Of a stretch of DNA of 64,000 nucleotides, positions 8,594-17,396 are shown one piece after another. Where the stretch lies: positions 124,943 to 188,942 of the forward strand of contig NZ_DS989906.1 of assembly GCF_000155595.1 (NCBI RefSeq), in the 5' to 3' direction. The notes below the pieces were generated by a model. It searched no databases. It worked only from the letters and a program-made list of their open reading frames with translations, and had not been told where the DNA came from. Position numbers and translations under genes: made by a program. Each line of letters starts with the position of its first letter. Positions within the stretch are counted from its first letter, which is position 1. The DNA is from Synechococcus sp. PCC 7335. GTDB lineage: Bacteria; Cyanobacteriota; Cyanobacteriia; Phormidesmidales; Phormidesmidaceae.

Positions 8594-9422
8594 GGCTGTG
8601 TTGCAAAAAAGCGTAGGCTTTCCTTGGTATTCTAAAATGCCTGGTTCGCAGACTCGCTATGTCCTCCTCAAACCCGTTCAAATGGCGTCACTTCCATTCA
8701 GGCATCATCTTACTGACGGTACGCTGGTATCTGCGCTATGGCCTAAGCTACCGGGACATAGAAGAAATGATGCAAGAGCGGGGCGTTAACGTAGATCACA
8801 CGACCATCTACCGCTGGGTGCAGGCTTATAGTCCGGAGCTGGACCAGCGGTGTCGCCTCCACCTGAAGCCGACCAATGACTCGTGGCGGACTGACGAGAC
8901 ATACGTAAAAGTCCGAGGAACGTGGAAGTATCTCTATCGTGCGGTCGATTCTGAAGGCAATACGCTGGACTTTTTGTTGAGTGCCAAACGTAATACCAAA
9001 GCAGCCAAGCGGTTCTTTAAGAAAGTACTCAACGCCTCTCATACGATTGAACCGAGAGTGATCACTGTCGATAAGAATGCGGCCTATCCGCCTGCCATCA
9101 AAGCCTTAAAGCAAGATAAATCTTTGCCTAAAGCGACGAAAACTAGGCAAATAAAGTACATGAATAATGTAGTCGAGCAAGACCATCGCTTCATAAAACG
9201 CCGCACCAAGCCTGGACTTGGGTTTGGCTCATTCAACACGGCTAGGCGCACGCTCAAAGGGTACGAGGCAATGAACATGATTCGTAAGGGACAGGTTGAA
9301 GGAGCTGAGAAAGGAGATGTCATGGGACAGATCTCATTCATCAACAGAATCTTTGGTGGGGCGGCATAATTGAGGGCGGATGGATAGAGAATCTCTCTTC
9401 GATTACTTTTTGCAACAGAGCC
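8594..9422 (+). mobile_element. IS6-family insertion sequence, complete
   Basis: The 829-bp element has ends GGCTGTGTTGCAAAAA and, inverted, GGCTCTGTTGCAAAAA, the IS6/IS26-type terminal repeat. It carries one intact transposase. The 8-bp flanks differ (TGATATTT and GCTGGTAC), so there is no target duplication. That is expected if replicative transposition was followed by deletion or inversion of one side. The right end abuts the C-terminal TpsA fragment exactly in frame. Confidence 0.9.
8659..9369 (+). CDS. IS6-family DDE transposase
   Basis: A 236-residue transposase of normal IS6 length. It has an N-terminal HTH-like region (LSYRDIEEMM, then a YRWVQ segment). The catalytic triad is D in WRTDETYVKV (~residue 78), D in ITVDKNAAYP, and E in NVVEQDHRFIK. 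The basic LGFGSF tail is typical. IS6 enzymes move by copy-in cointegrate formation and do not resolve it themselves. The gene looks intact and could be active. Confidence 0.95.
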   Translation: MSSSNPFKWRHFHSGIILLTVRWYLRYGLSYRDIEEMMQERGVNVDHTTIYRWVQAYSPELDQRCRLHLKPTNDSWRTDETYVKVRGTWKYLYRAVDSEGNTLDFLLSAKRNTKAAKRFFKKVLNASHTIEPRVITVDKNAAYPPAIKALKQDKSLPKATKTRQIKYMNNVVEQDHRFIKRRTKPGLGFGSFNTARRTLKGYEAMNMIRKGQVEGAEKGDVMGQISFINRIFGGAA

Positions 9423-9794
9423 GCTGGTACGATTGCTTTGCTCAATGATGGCGATATTACAACAGATAGTTTGGGCGACGGTGGCAATATTACGCTCAAT
9501 GCTGTTGTCATTGCGCTAGAAGATAGTGATATTTTGGCGCGCTCTGAAGATGCTAGAGGCGGCAACATTGCCACTGGTCCATTTTTTAGTGCTACCCTTC
9601 CTATTGGTGCTGAGTTACCACCTGACAACAATGGCCGGGTGAATGTAAGTGCGGATGGTGCGATCGCTTCTGGCAACATCATCACGCCCGATACTCGCTT
9701 TTTAGAAAGCAGCTTGACCCAGCTGCCTGACGTGGTTATAGATACAACAAGATTAGTCGCCGGTAGCTGTATCGCTCAGCGCAGTGAGTCGGAC

Positions 9795-11116
9795 CTGATT
9801 GGCTGACAAAAGTTTAGTCAAGGAGAAACTTGACGGTGATCACCATGAAATCAAGGCGATCGGCTTTTTGATGGTGTTGCATCCTGGAAGCCATCGCCGG
9901 TTCAAGGTCAATGTGAGAGGTAAAACAAACCTGTTGAATCACCTGCCAGCCATTGAGCAGGGCCGCTTTCACCCACTCTAATCCGATGCGGAAATAGCTG
10001 TTGCCCCTATCCCAGTGGGTATCAATGCATCGTCTACGACCTGATTGGACAACCTCTACCCCTTGAGCGGTGACGTAGAGGGTTGCCACTGCAAGAACAA
10101 ACCATAGCCGAGAGAGATCAGTAACGCAACGAATCTCAGAGCGCTGTAGATTCCAACCGCCCGATTGGTCATCTAAGAATCCTTCCTCAATATCAAACCT
10201 CAAGGCGTATTCGATAAAGGTATACGGGCTAGTTGGCTGGTCACTGACAACGACCCAAAACTCTCCATTGATGTTGTTGCGACCGATAATGATATGCACA
10301 GGGCCGTACTTTTCTCGACGATGCAATCTGACGTTGTGGAAACATAGTGCTTTGCCCCGCTCTAAGTGGAATGAGGTCGGTTGACACCAACCGGAACTCG
10401 GTCGCCGAAGCCATGCGTCACTTTTGAGGCGGATGCGATACTGCCAGCCAAGGTGCTGCATGAGCAGCATCGCACGGGTATGCACAAAGCCCCGGTCAGC
10501 CAACAGAATCACCTCTACGTTTGAAGGCAAGTAGTGAGCGGCGTGCTTGAGCATCTCTTCGTACGCTTCAAACGCAACCGAGGCCCTGCTATGCTCTATC
10601 ACACGCCAAGCTAGCGGAATAGAGCGGCCTCGATAGACCACGGCTAATCGGATTAAGCAGTACTGCTCCCAAAATAATGAGGTGTCTAAACAAAGATAAA
10701 GACGCTCGGCTTCCCAAGTCGATAAGGCTGCTTGAATCAGCGGTTTATACAAGCGGTGAATGTTGATGCGGCTATTGCCTAGCCAGCGCCGTACCCGTCT
10801 TTGTTTGCTCTGGGCGTAGAGACCTCGACAGGGCAAGTAAGTTGTCCATTTACTCAAGCTGACGCTGCCGGTTTGAATCAGCGCAAATACCATCCAGCAG
10901 CAGGTCGTTAGGTGGCTTAGATGGGCCCATGGGCAATCTTGACCTAGCCAGACTTTCAAGGCATCGTAAAGGCGGGAGTTTTTTTCACAGCGTTTCTAGG
11001 GTTTGAGTGGAATCTAATTTTAGAACGCTGGCTCCCACTTCTTTCCTAAAGGCTCTGAATCCCACTATCCACATCGGTCTGACAGCATCTGAACATATGT
11101 TTTGTCAGCCAATCAG
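9795..11116 (-). mobile_element. IS4-family insertion sequence, complete
   Basis: The 1322-bp element has perfect terminal repeats CTGATTGGCTGACAAAA and its inverse. It is flanked by the 9-bp direct repeat GAGTCGGAC at 9786-9794 and 11117-11125. The clean duplication indicates a fairly recent insertion into the TpsA gene. A truncated second copy is at 26099-26753. Confidence 0.95.
9814..10959 (-). CDS. IS4-family DDE transposase
   Basis: A 381-residue transposase inside the IS4 element. Visible catalytic residues are D in LCLDTS, D in LLADRGF and E in FDIEEGFLDDQ, with the R..K-like spacing of the YREK region nearby (NLQRSEIR). The frame opens with TTG at 10959 and no better start is visible upstream before a stop at about 11000, so the N-terminus is uncertain. 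It appears intact otherwise. Confidence 0.9.
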   Translation of the reverse strand: MKVWLGQDCPWAHLSHLTTCCWMVFALIQTGSVSLSKWTTYLPCRGLYAQSKQRRVRRWLGNSRINIHRLYKPLIQAALSTWEAERLYLCLDTSLFWEQYCLIRLAVVYRGRSIPLAWRVIEHSRASVAFEAYEEMLKHAAHYLPSNVEVILLADRGFVHTRAMLLMQHLGWQYRIRLKSDAWLRRPSSGWCQPTSFHLERGKALCFHNVRLHRREKYGPVHIIIGRNNINGEFWVVVSDQPTSPYTFIEYALRFDIEEGFLDDQSGGWNLQRSEIRCVTDLSRLWFVLAVATLYVTAQGVEVVQSGRRRCIDTHWDRGNSYFRIGLEWVKAALLNGWQVIQQVCFTSHIDLEPAMASRMQHHQKADRLDFMVITVKFLLD

Positions 11117-11382
11117 GAGTCGGACAGTCGCTTCATCATCACCCGTGCAGACAGCTTGCCACAGCAGCCGAATAGCTCAGCCCAATCGCAATATGCCACT
11201 GACACAGTGCGTTCTACAAACCGCTCTACTACGAGCCACTCTATACGGCATGTTGAAGACACCAGCGATCCTGCGGCGAGCTGGCAGCTAGGAGAACCCA
11301 TTGCAGAGCCAGCTGGCATCTATCAGCTAGCAGGCGGGCGAGTCGTCCTCAGTCATGAGTGCTCGTAAAGACAACAGAACAG

Positions 11383-14169
11383 CTACTGCCAGTTGCCGAC
11401 TAAAATCAGCGGTGCCCAGGTGCCAGGATTGGCGTTTCTGTCTCGCTCAATAGCACTTATCTGAGCCTGCTGAAGAGCCTGTGCTTTACTGAGTTCTGTG
11501 TCTTGCAAATTGCGGTAAAACGCGTTGACAAGTTCTGCTGAACTATTGTCGTCGAGCTTCCATAAAGAGGCGATCGCACTGCGAGCTCCAGCGCGAATAG
11601 CAACGCCTGCAAGCCCTAACGTCGCACGATCATCGCCTTTGGCAGTTTCACAGGCCGTTAGGGTAATCAGATCAATCGACGCTGTGTTAGAAGAGGCCTG
11701 TTGAATAATAGTTTCGAGTTCACCAAATGTGAGCTTTCCTGAAACACCATCTTCGCCTGAGCCTGTAATGATAAAGGTCTCTTCTGGAAGGGTACTAAAC
11801 TGCCCATGGGTGGCAAGATGCAAGATAGAATAGCTCTCTTCTTCTAGCGCGTCGCTCAGCGTTTCAGTCGTAAAGTCTTCATTGAGCAAAACTTTGCTGC
11901 CTGGAAGCTGGGCATAAACAGAGTCTAGTTCATCAGGAACGGCGAGAAGTGCTGGAAAGTCTCGACCGTTTTCAATCACGGCCTGCTGGCTTAATCCAAC
12001 AGCCAAGGCTCTGGGAGTGGCTTTGTTACGCTCTGAGGTTGCGGTTAAATTGAGTGAAGGGGTAGTAGCGATCGCATAGCTTTCAATCAGGTAGCGATCA
12101 CCGTTTTTGAGCGCGGCCATTGGAATGTTGCGTAAGAATCCGTCTTGAACAAAGACCAACGTTTGAGTATTCGTTCTAGCCAAGCCAGATTCCAAAGGTT
12201 CAATCAACTGCTGATAAAGTGCCTGAGCAGGTGCACTGTTGTACTCTCGGACAATATAACGTTTGAGCCCGCTACGAAACTGGTCTGCGGTTTCTATGAT
12301 CCGGTCTAAGTCTCGAATGTAGACTACTTCGGTGGTGTCGTCGGGAAAGGTAGCCAGTAGAACAACCGAGTCTGACAATACCACAGAGCTAATCACTGTG
12401 GTGAAAGGATCGTTGGTGAGTAGGCGATCGCGCGCGCCTTGTGAGGCTACCAGAACGCAGTCGTTGCCAAAAAAGTTTTGCAGCTCTGCCAGCCGTAGTA
12501 CGTCCACCGTTTTGAGGATTTCGCTGACGTTGCGATCGGGTAATCTTTGCGTTTGCTTGATGGCGACTTGATTGGAGGGTTCTTGGAGCTGTAGCGTAAT
12601 GTATTGGCGGTAAACGGGTTCTACGGTGTCGCGAAAGTCGAACTGTAGATCGCGATCGGCAGTTAGGATGTCGCTACGAATAGTTTCAAGTGTGGTGATC
12701 GCCTGCGTATAAGCGGCCTTAGCTGATTCCAAATTGCCTTGCGCCAGGTGAATGCGACCCATCTGCCATTCCCATAGGTAAAGACTATCGGCAGATTCTA
12801 GGGCATCTCCGGCAGCGAGCTGTGCCTGCTGCGTCAGCTGAGTGGCCACGTCTAACTGACCTCGGCATTCTGCTAAATTGCCCAGCTCTCCGAGTGCGAA
12901 AGATTCTGCCCTGGCATCTTGGATGGTTGCTGCGATCGCCTGACCTTTCTCTAACCAAATCTGTTGCTGGGCAACGTCTTGATACCCTTTGCAGCTAAAG
13001 TCTCGCTGTGGCACACTGTACAATTTGGCTAACGTGACCGCAGCATAGGCACTCTCGCGGCTTGCAGGCAACTGTTCAATTAGAGCCGCCACTCGCTGAC
13101 GCACGCGGCGTACTTGAATAGAGCTACGCGGCGTCGAGTTTTGTGGTGTCAAGTTCTGTTGAGACAGTAACAACAAATTCAGCTGTGCTCGCAGTTCTGA
13201 CACATTGTCGTTATTCTCGCTGGCGATGGTGGCCGCTTTGTCGAAGGACTGACGGGCGAGGGTGTTTTGTTCTGTTGCCTCATTTTGTGAGTCGGTTTGT
13301 TCTTGTGTGAGGTTAAACAGTGCAGCTGACTCGGCTCGTCTAGCGGCAATGCTAGAGAGTTGCTTGTGTACACTGCCCAAACTGTTTCGCATGGCAGTTT
13401 CAAACTGGGTCAGATTGTTGTTTTTAACTAGCTTAATGCCGATGGTTAAAAGCTGCTGCGCTTCTAAATAGCGACCCCGCAGCCTTTGGGTTTCGGCCAG
13501 ACTGCCTAGCGCAGCTGCCTGACCGGTGATGTCTTGGGTGGTGAGTGCGATCGCATATGCCCCCCCGTCACAGGCTACCGAGCCACTTTTTTCGACGTCA
13601 CTCTGTTCGCCTGGTTCAACGGTTGGTTCAACAACCGGTTCATTGCGACACAGCAGGGCAATGGCCCTTTGGTGTTGCCCACGACTGATATAAACCTGGG
13701 CCTGTTCACTTAGCATCCGCCCAAATTGGGTGGCATTGCCGCTGGCTTCGTAGTCTGTCGCCGCCGCCGCCCAATAGTTAAGCGACAAAGCCGTTTCGCC
13801 AATTTGCTGCTGCGCTCGCGCGATATTTTCATTGACCAAGGCCCGTTCAGACAAGGCCTGCTCAGACAAAGGACCAGGATCATATTGATCCAACGCTTCG
13901 GTCCAGTAGGTAATGGCCTCCTGGTAGCGACCTTCGTTATAGGCGTTGACGCCGCTTTGGATAGGGGTCTGTGTCTGGACCGAGGCTTGTGCCTGTATCT
14001 GAACCTGCTGCTGTGGAGCTGGGCGACTAATAGAGGGGCTAGGAGACCCTGCCAGCAACACGAGGGATAGCCCGAAAATGAACAGGGCTTTATAGCAGTG
14101 TCGGCTGTTTAAAGGTCGACTTAAAGGTTGGCTTAAAAGGCGACGTAAGGGGCGATACATCGGCAGCAC
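11383..14169 (-). CDS. secreted TPR-CHAT domain protease
   Basis: A 928-residue protein. The N-terminus has a hydrophobic segment (residues ~28-43) after an arginine-rich head, consistent with export. Residues ~70-500 are tetratricopeptide-like helical repeats, beginning AYNEGRYQEAITYWTEAL. The last ~300 residues are a CHAT (caspase HetF-associated with TPRs) domain with the dyad His788 in HLATHG and Cys840 in LTACETA. These are clan CD peptidases that usually cleave after a specific residue when their TPRs are engaged. The gene is downstream of the lipoprotein and S8 protease genes on the same strand and opposite a TpsA locus. The start is GTG 14169 or ATG 14160. A role in processing the exoprotein or sensing it is inferred from context. 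Confidence 0.9.
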   Translation of the reverse strand: MLPMYRPLRRLLSQPLSRPLNSRHCYKALFIFGLSLVLLAGSPSPSISRPAPQQQVQIQAQASVQTQTPIQSGVNAYNEGRYQEAITYWTEALDQYDPGPLSEQALSERALVNENIARAQQQIGETALSLNYWAAAATDYEASGNATQFGRMLSEQAQVYISRGQHQRAIALLCRNEPVVEPTVEPGEQSDVEKSGSVACDGGAYAIALTTQDITGQAAALGSLAETQRLRGRYLEAQQLLTIGIKLVKNNNLTQFETAMRNSLGSVHKQLSSIAARRAESAALFNLTQEQTDSQNEATEQNTLARQSFDKAATIASENNDNVSELRAQLNLLLLSQQNLTPQNSTPRSSIQVRRVRQRVAALIEQLPASRESAYAAVTLAKLYSVPQRDFSCKGYQDVAQQQIWLEKGQAIAATIQDARAESFALGELGNLAECRGQLDVATQLTQQAQLAAGDALESADSLYLWEWQMGRIHLAQGNLESAKAAYTQAITTLETIRSDILTADRDLQFDFRDTVEPVYRQYITLQLQEPSNQVAIKQTQRLPDRNVSEILKTVDVLRLAELQNFFGNDCVLVASQGARDRLLTNDPFTTVISSVVLSDSVVLLATFPDDTTEVVYIRDLDRIIETADQFRSGLKRYIVREYNSAPAQALYQQLIEPLESGLARTNTQTLVFVQDGFLRNIPMAALKNGDRYLIESYAIATTPSLNLTATSERNKATPRALAVGLSQQAVIENGRDFPALLAVPDELDSVYAQLPGSKVLLNEDFTTETLSDALEEESYSILHLATHGQFSTLPEETFIITGSGEDGVSGKLTFGELETIIQQASSNTASIDLITLTACETAKGDDRATLGLAGVAIRAGARSAIASLWKLDDNSSAELVNAFYRNLQDTELSKAQALQQAQISAIERDRNANPGTWAPLILVGNWQ

Positions 14170-14244
14170 TCTGTGAGTTGATCATTCGCCTACCAAAAGA
14201 GGTTTTGCTATCACCTCATGGCAGATCACAGTTATGAAAATAAC

Positions 14245-14838
14245 CTAAAAGAAAGCCTGCTCGATGTGCGTTAAATCAAACTCTATAATTTGTTCTGGCG
14301 CGACAGTGATTGACCGATAGCTGCCATCACCCTGAAAGGAGTTAAGGTATAGGGATTCGTCATACTGTGCGAGGACGGTGTATTCGCTGGGGGGCAGCTG
14401 AATTTGGTAGTGGCCTGCTGCATCGCTTTGGGTAGTGCATACCAGGTTGGGATGCTGCTTGGCTTCAGCGATGGGCCAGTAGGGAGAGCCGGGGCCGGGG
14501 ATGCGATCACTAAACACCCAAACCGTCGTTGAAACGGGTTCTTCTGTGGCGCTAGGGTTGGGGCTATTGCTGGGCATTTGATTGCCGCTCAGCTGACTGA
14601 TGGTGCCTTTGATTCCCTGTGAGAGGGTGGCTGGGGCTGTTGAGTTTGTTGCTGTTTGGGGAGGTGTCATGGTGGTTGCGGTGGTAGAACACATCGCAGT
14701 TTCTGGATACGCTGCGCATCCAACAAAAATGAACAAAAAAGAAACGATGCCTAAACGCGTTGTCCAACGTGAATAGCAGCTGCTCACTGTACGATTGCTA
14801 ATTATATGATTGCTCACTGCACTGTTGTTGGTTTGCAT
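14245..14838 (-). CDS. putative lipoprotein, carboxypeptidase-regulatory-like fold
   Basis: From the ATG at 14838 the product starts MQTNNSAV, has a hydrophobic segment (LGIVSFLFIFVG) ending in a lipobox-like cysteine (FVGC-A), and then a Thr/Pro/Ser-rich linker. The C-terminal ~100 residues contain TTQSDAAGHYQIQLPPSEYTV, the pattern of a beta-sandwich carboxypeptidase-regulatory-like domain. A longer frame opens at 14970, but that leader crosses the hairpin at 14925-14980, so the shorter start is preferred. It lies between the S8 protease and CHAT genes on the same strand and is probably an outer- or inner-membrane-anchored partner. The function is not known. Confidence 0.65.
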   Translation of the reverse strand: MQTNNSAVSNHIISNRTVSSCYSRWTTRLGIVSFLFIFVGCAAYPETAMCSTTATTMTPPQTATNSTAPATLSQGIKGTISQLSGNQMPSNSPNPSATEEPVSTTVWVFSDRIPGPGSPYWPIAEAKQHPNLVCTTQSDAAGHYQIQLPPSEYTVLAQYDESLYLNSFQGDGSYRSITVAPEQIIEFDLTHIEQAFF

Positions 14839-14924
14839 AAGCGTTGAGGCTAACGATGTGAGTTGATGACAGCAGTCGAGGATATCGAGAGAAAAAGCTG
14901 ATCGAGCATATGGTATTAAGCGGT

Positions 14925-14980
14925 TGGCCACCGAGCGATTGGGAGTCTTCTGGGAGCCTTCTCCCATCACTCGGTGGCCA
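14925..14980. repeat. hairpin between protease and lipoprotein genes
   Basis: TGGCCACCGAG..GGGAG at 14925-14945 and CTCCC..CTCGGTGGCCA at 14961-14980 form a ~20-bp stem with two internal differences. It sits 43 bases after the S8 protease stop and could be a terminator or an attenuator ahead of the lipoprotein gene. Confidence 0.55.
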
Positions 14981-15023
14981 GTATTGTACAGCTTGTAGCC
15001 TGATGTTAGAGGCTGTGGGAGAT

Positions 15024-17081
15024 TTATGCGATAGCAGGTGCTAGCAAATCATCCGCGAATGAATTTTCTAGCTGAGATCTCCAGCTATCGATAGACTGGC
15101 TGCCGCTGGTAATGTAGTCGCTATACATTGAACGACCAGCCAACAGTCGCTCGATTGAGGTGTCAACATCCTCTACAGCCTCTTCTACTGCGTCGGTCAC
15201 CTCACTGGCAGTATCTGCATCGATAGTGCGAAGGGTCTCACTGAGCCCTGCAAATGTCTCGGAAAGATCAACGCCGAGGTCCTGCCACTGCTGGGGAACG
15301 TACCCGCTAACACTATCTGTGCTGCTGACTGATTGAGTAGTCTGAGTACTAAAGGAGGTACTGGTATTGACAGAGTGGGTGCCGTTAAGGACTGCTGTGC
15401 TGGTGAGGATTTGGCGTACCTGAGCGTGGGTCAGGTTGGGGTTTGCACTGAGCATAAGTGCGACAACGCCGGCGATATGTGGTGCGGCCATTGAGGTTCC
15501 GGGCATGTAGTCATAACCATTGTTAGGCATGGTGGAGTAGATCGCTTCACCTGGGGCCATGACGTGCTGCATCCGGCGATCGCTACCTGCGCGGTTAGAG
15601 AAGCCTGAAATTCGACCAGTTCTACCGACCGCGCCTACAGAGATACCGTAGTCTGTGGCATAGCGAGCGGGTGTGCCAGGGATGGGTTGTGTATTGTTAC
15701 CCGCTGCGGAGACGGTGATGACATTGCGAGACGCCGCATATTCGAGAGCTTGTTGGACTCTGCCATCAGGATCACCCCCGCCTATGCTCATATTGATAAC
15801 GTCTGCGCCATTGTCTACTGCGTAGCGAATAGCGCTAGCCAAATCACCCCCATTGGTAAACTGACCTGTGCTATTAACGTTGCCCAATCGAATGGCCATA
15901 ACGTCAGCGCCATGTGCAACGCCAGTCATTCCAAAGCCGTTATTCCCGGCTGCGATAGTGCCTGCTACATGGGTGCCGTGACCCTGAGCAGAGACGGTAG
16001 TGCCCGGTAAAACGTTGTTGTTGTTTTGCCCACGGCCAAAGTTCCAACCGTAGCGGTCATCGATGTAGCCGTTGCCATCATTGTCGATGCCGTCGCCCAG
16101 GATTTCGTCAGTGTTTTGCCAAATGTTGTTGCGCAGGTCTGCGTGATTGATATCGACGCCGGAATCGATCACTGCGACTGTTACGCCTCGACCGGTGTAG
16201 CTGCGAGCCCAGACTTCTGGGGCGTTGATCATGTCGTTGTTCCATTGATTGCCGCCAATGTCTTGAACGTTGGAGAAGCGCGATTGCCCTATTGCAGCCG
16301 CGACAGCCGCCGCAGCATCTACCTGACCATAGCCGTAGAAACTGCTGTAGCGGTTTGGTGTGGGTGTGGGTGTGGGTTGCGGCGGCGGTTGGCTAGCGCT
16401 AAATTCAGCAGAAAAGCTGTAGCTGCCGGTCGCAAATTGGTAGTAGCTGGTAGCTCTGACGATGTAGCGGGTGTTGGCAGTGGCATTAAAGCTGATTTGA
16501 GCGTTGGTGCCAGGACCGCCGTCGTCATCATAAGCCAGTACTCTGCCAGTTCTAGAATCGATGACTTGTAGGTAGGCATCAAAAGCCGAAGAATTCAGAT
16601 TGAGCTGAACGCGGCCAGACGTTTGTCGGGTCAAAACGTAATCGTCTTTGTAGGCGCCATTGCGAGTCGGGTTATGAGCATCGAAGCGACTTAATTGACC
16701 ATAAAGGTTTGAGCGGCTTTGAGTGGAACCAGATTGAAGTACGCGAGCTTCTGTGTCTCCTAACCCGGTAATCTCGTCTGTGTCTGTTGCGGTGCTACTG
16801 GTAACTGTGTTAGATGAATGGCTGTTATTTTGAAATATAGTGGTGATAATAGATTCTGATAAACCAGCAATCGTAGGCTGTGCGTTGCCTGATACAACAT
16901 TGTCAACGCTGGTAATATTTGCGATTTCTGAAGACTTACTAATGGCCGCCGTGGCAGAGGGTGCGCTACTGTTTGTCTCTAGGCCATAAGCAGTTGCGGG
17001 TGTTTCAAAGTTGCTGCTGATGGCGTCTAAACGTTGGGTGCTGAAAGTCTCTAGCTCATCTGTTGACAAAATGGTAGACAT
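15024..17081 (-). CDS. S8 subtilisin-like protease with PPC domain
   Basis: A 685-residue serine protease. Residues 1-135 are a Ser/Thr-rich leader without a classical signal peptide. Residues ~145-227 form a prepeptidase C-terminal (PPC) beta-sandwich (LQVIDS...YDDDGGPGTNA). A Pro-Thr linker precedes the catalytic domain, with Asp306 (AVIDSGVD), His368 (GHGTHVAG), Asn462 and Ser530 (GTSMAAPH) all present. A ~100-residue acidic tail follows. The enzyme should be an active secreted endopeptidase. It is divergent from the intact TpsA gene across a 315-bp region holding three 14-bp repeats. Processing of the exoprotein is a reasonable inference from position. The ATG has a GGAGAG ribosome-binding site. 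Confidence 0.92.
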   Translation of the reverse strand: MSTILSTDELETFSTQRLDAISSNFETPATAYGLETNSSAPSATAAISKSSEIANITSVDNVVSGNAQPTIAGLSESIITTIFQNNSHSSNTVTSSTATDTDEITGLGDTEARVLQSGSTQSRSNLYGQLSRFDAHNPTRNGAYKDDYVLTRQTSGRVQLNLNSSAFDAYLQVIDSRTGRVLAYDDDGGPGTNAQISFNATANTRYIVRATSYYQFATGSYSFSAEFSASQPPPQPTPTPTPNRYSSFYGYGQVDAAAAVAAAIGQSRFSNVQDIGGNQWNNDMINAPEVWARSYTGRGVTVAVIDSGVDINHADLRNNIWQNTDEILGDGIDNDGNGYIDDRYGWNFGRGQNNNNVLPGTTVSAQGHGTHVAGTIAAGNNGFGMTGVAHGADVMAIRLGNVNSTGQFTNGGDLASAIRYAVDNGADVINMSIGGGDPDGRVQQALEYAASRNVITVSAAGNNTQPIPGTPARYATDYGISVGAVGRTGRISGFSNRAGSDRRMQHVMAPGEAIYSTMPNNGYDYMPGTSMAAPHIAGVVALMLSANPNLTHAQVRQILTSTAVLNGTHSVNTSTSFSTQTTQSVSSTDSVSGYVPQQWQDLGVDLSETFAGLSETLRTIDADTASEVTDAVEEAVEDVDTSIERLLAGRSMYSDYITSGSQSIDSWRSQLENSFADDLLAPAIA

Positions 17082-17285
17082 AGTAAGTCTCTCCTAAGCT
17101 TTTAGTGAAACCGTTTGAGGGCTTGATTAAAAGATAAGATTTTCGATTTATGTAATCACTCGTACTTTCAGACAAGCTGATTGATCTTTTGTCGGTCGTT
17201 TTTGGCATGAACTGATTATCCAAGGTATCGGTGAGTGGCAGGTGGGTCTGCCGTTTTCTGCAAGGTGAAGTTGCCGCTTTTTTCT

Positions 17286-17327
17286 GCAATGCGGTTTTTG
17301 CAATGCAGTTTTTGCAAGATGGTTTTT
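17286..17327. promoter_or_regulatory. three tandem 14-bp repeats upstream of TpsA
   Basis: GCAATGCGGTTTTT, GCAATGCAGTTTTT and GCAAGATGGTTTTT follow head to tail between the divergent S8 protease and TpsA genes. A further copy, GCAATGCAGTTTTT, lies at 19575-19588 between TpsA and TpsB. Phased repeats placed before two genes of the locus look like binding sites, perhaps for the response regulator encoded downstream. Confidence 0.45.
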
Positions 17328-17396
17328 CGCCCATCAAAGTGGGGCGAATTTCAAGCTGGACTTGGTTTATGATGGTCAAAATTTTGGGTCAGTCTT

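Larger units (their letters stand above)
9423..11368 (+). pseudogene. TpsA C-terminal fragment split by IS4
   Basis: Bases 9423-9794 encode beta-helix repeats (DGGNITL and similar) ending in LVAGSCIAQ. Bases 11126-11368 continue the same frame to AGIYQLAGGRVVLSHECS and a stop. Joining them across the IS4 element and one copy of its 9-bp duplication restores one frame. The piece starts exactly at the right end of the IS6 element, so its N-terminal part was lost or inverted; a candidate is the minus-strand piece at 5724-6509. The C-terminal layout, with a Cys in AGSC and a penultimate Cys in ECS, is identical to the intact paralogue at 17397. No start codon remains. Confidence 0.85.
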
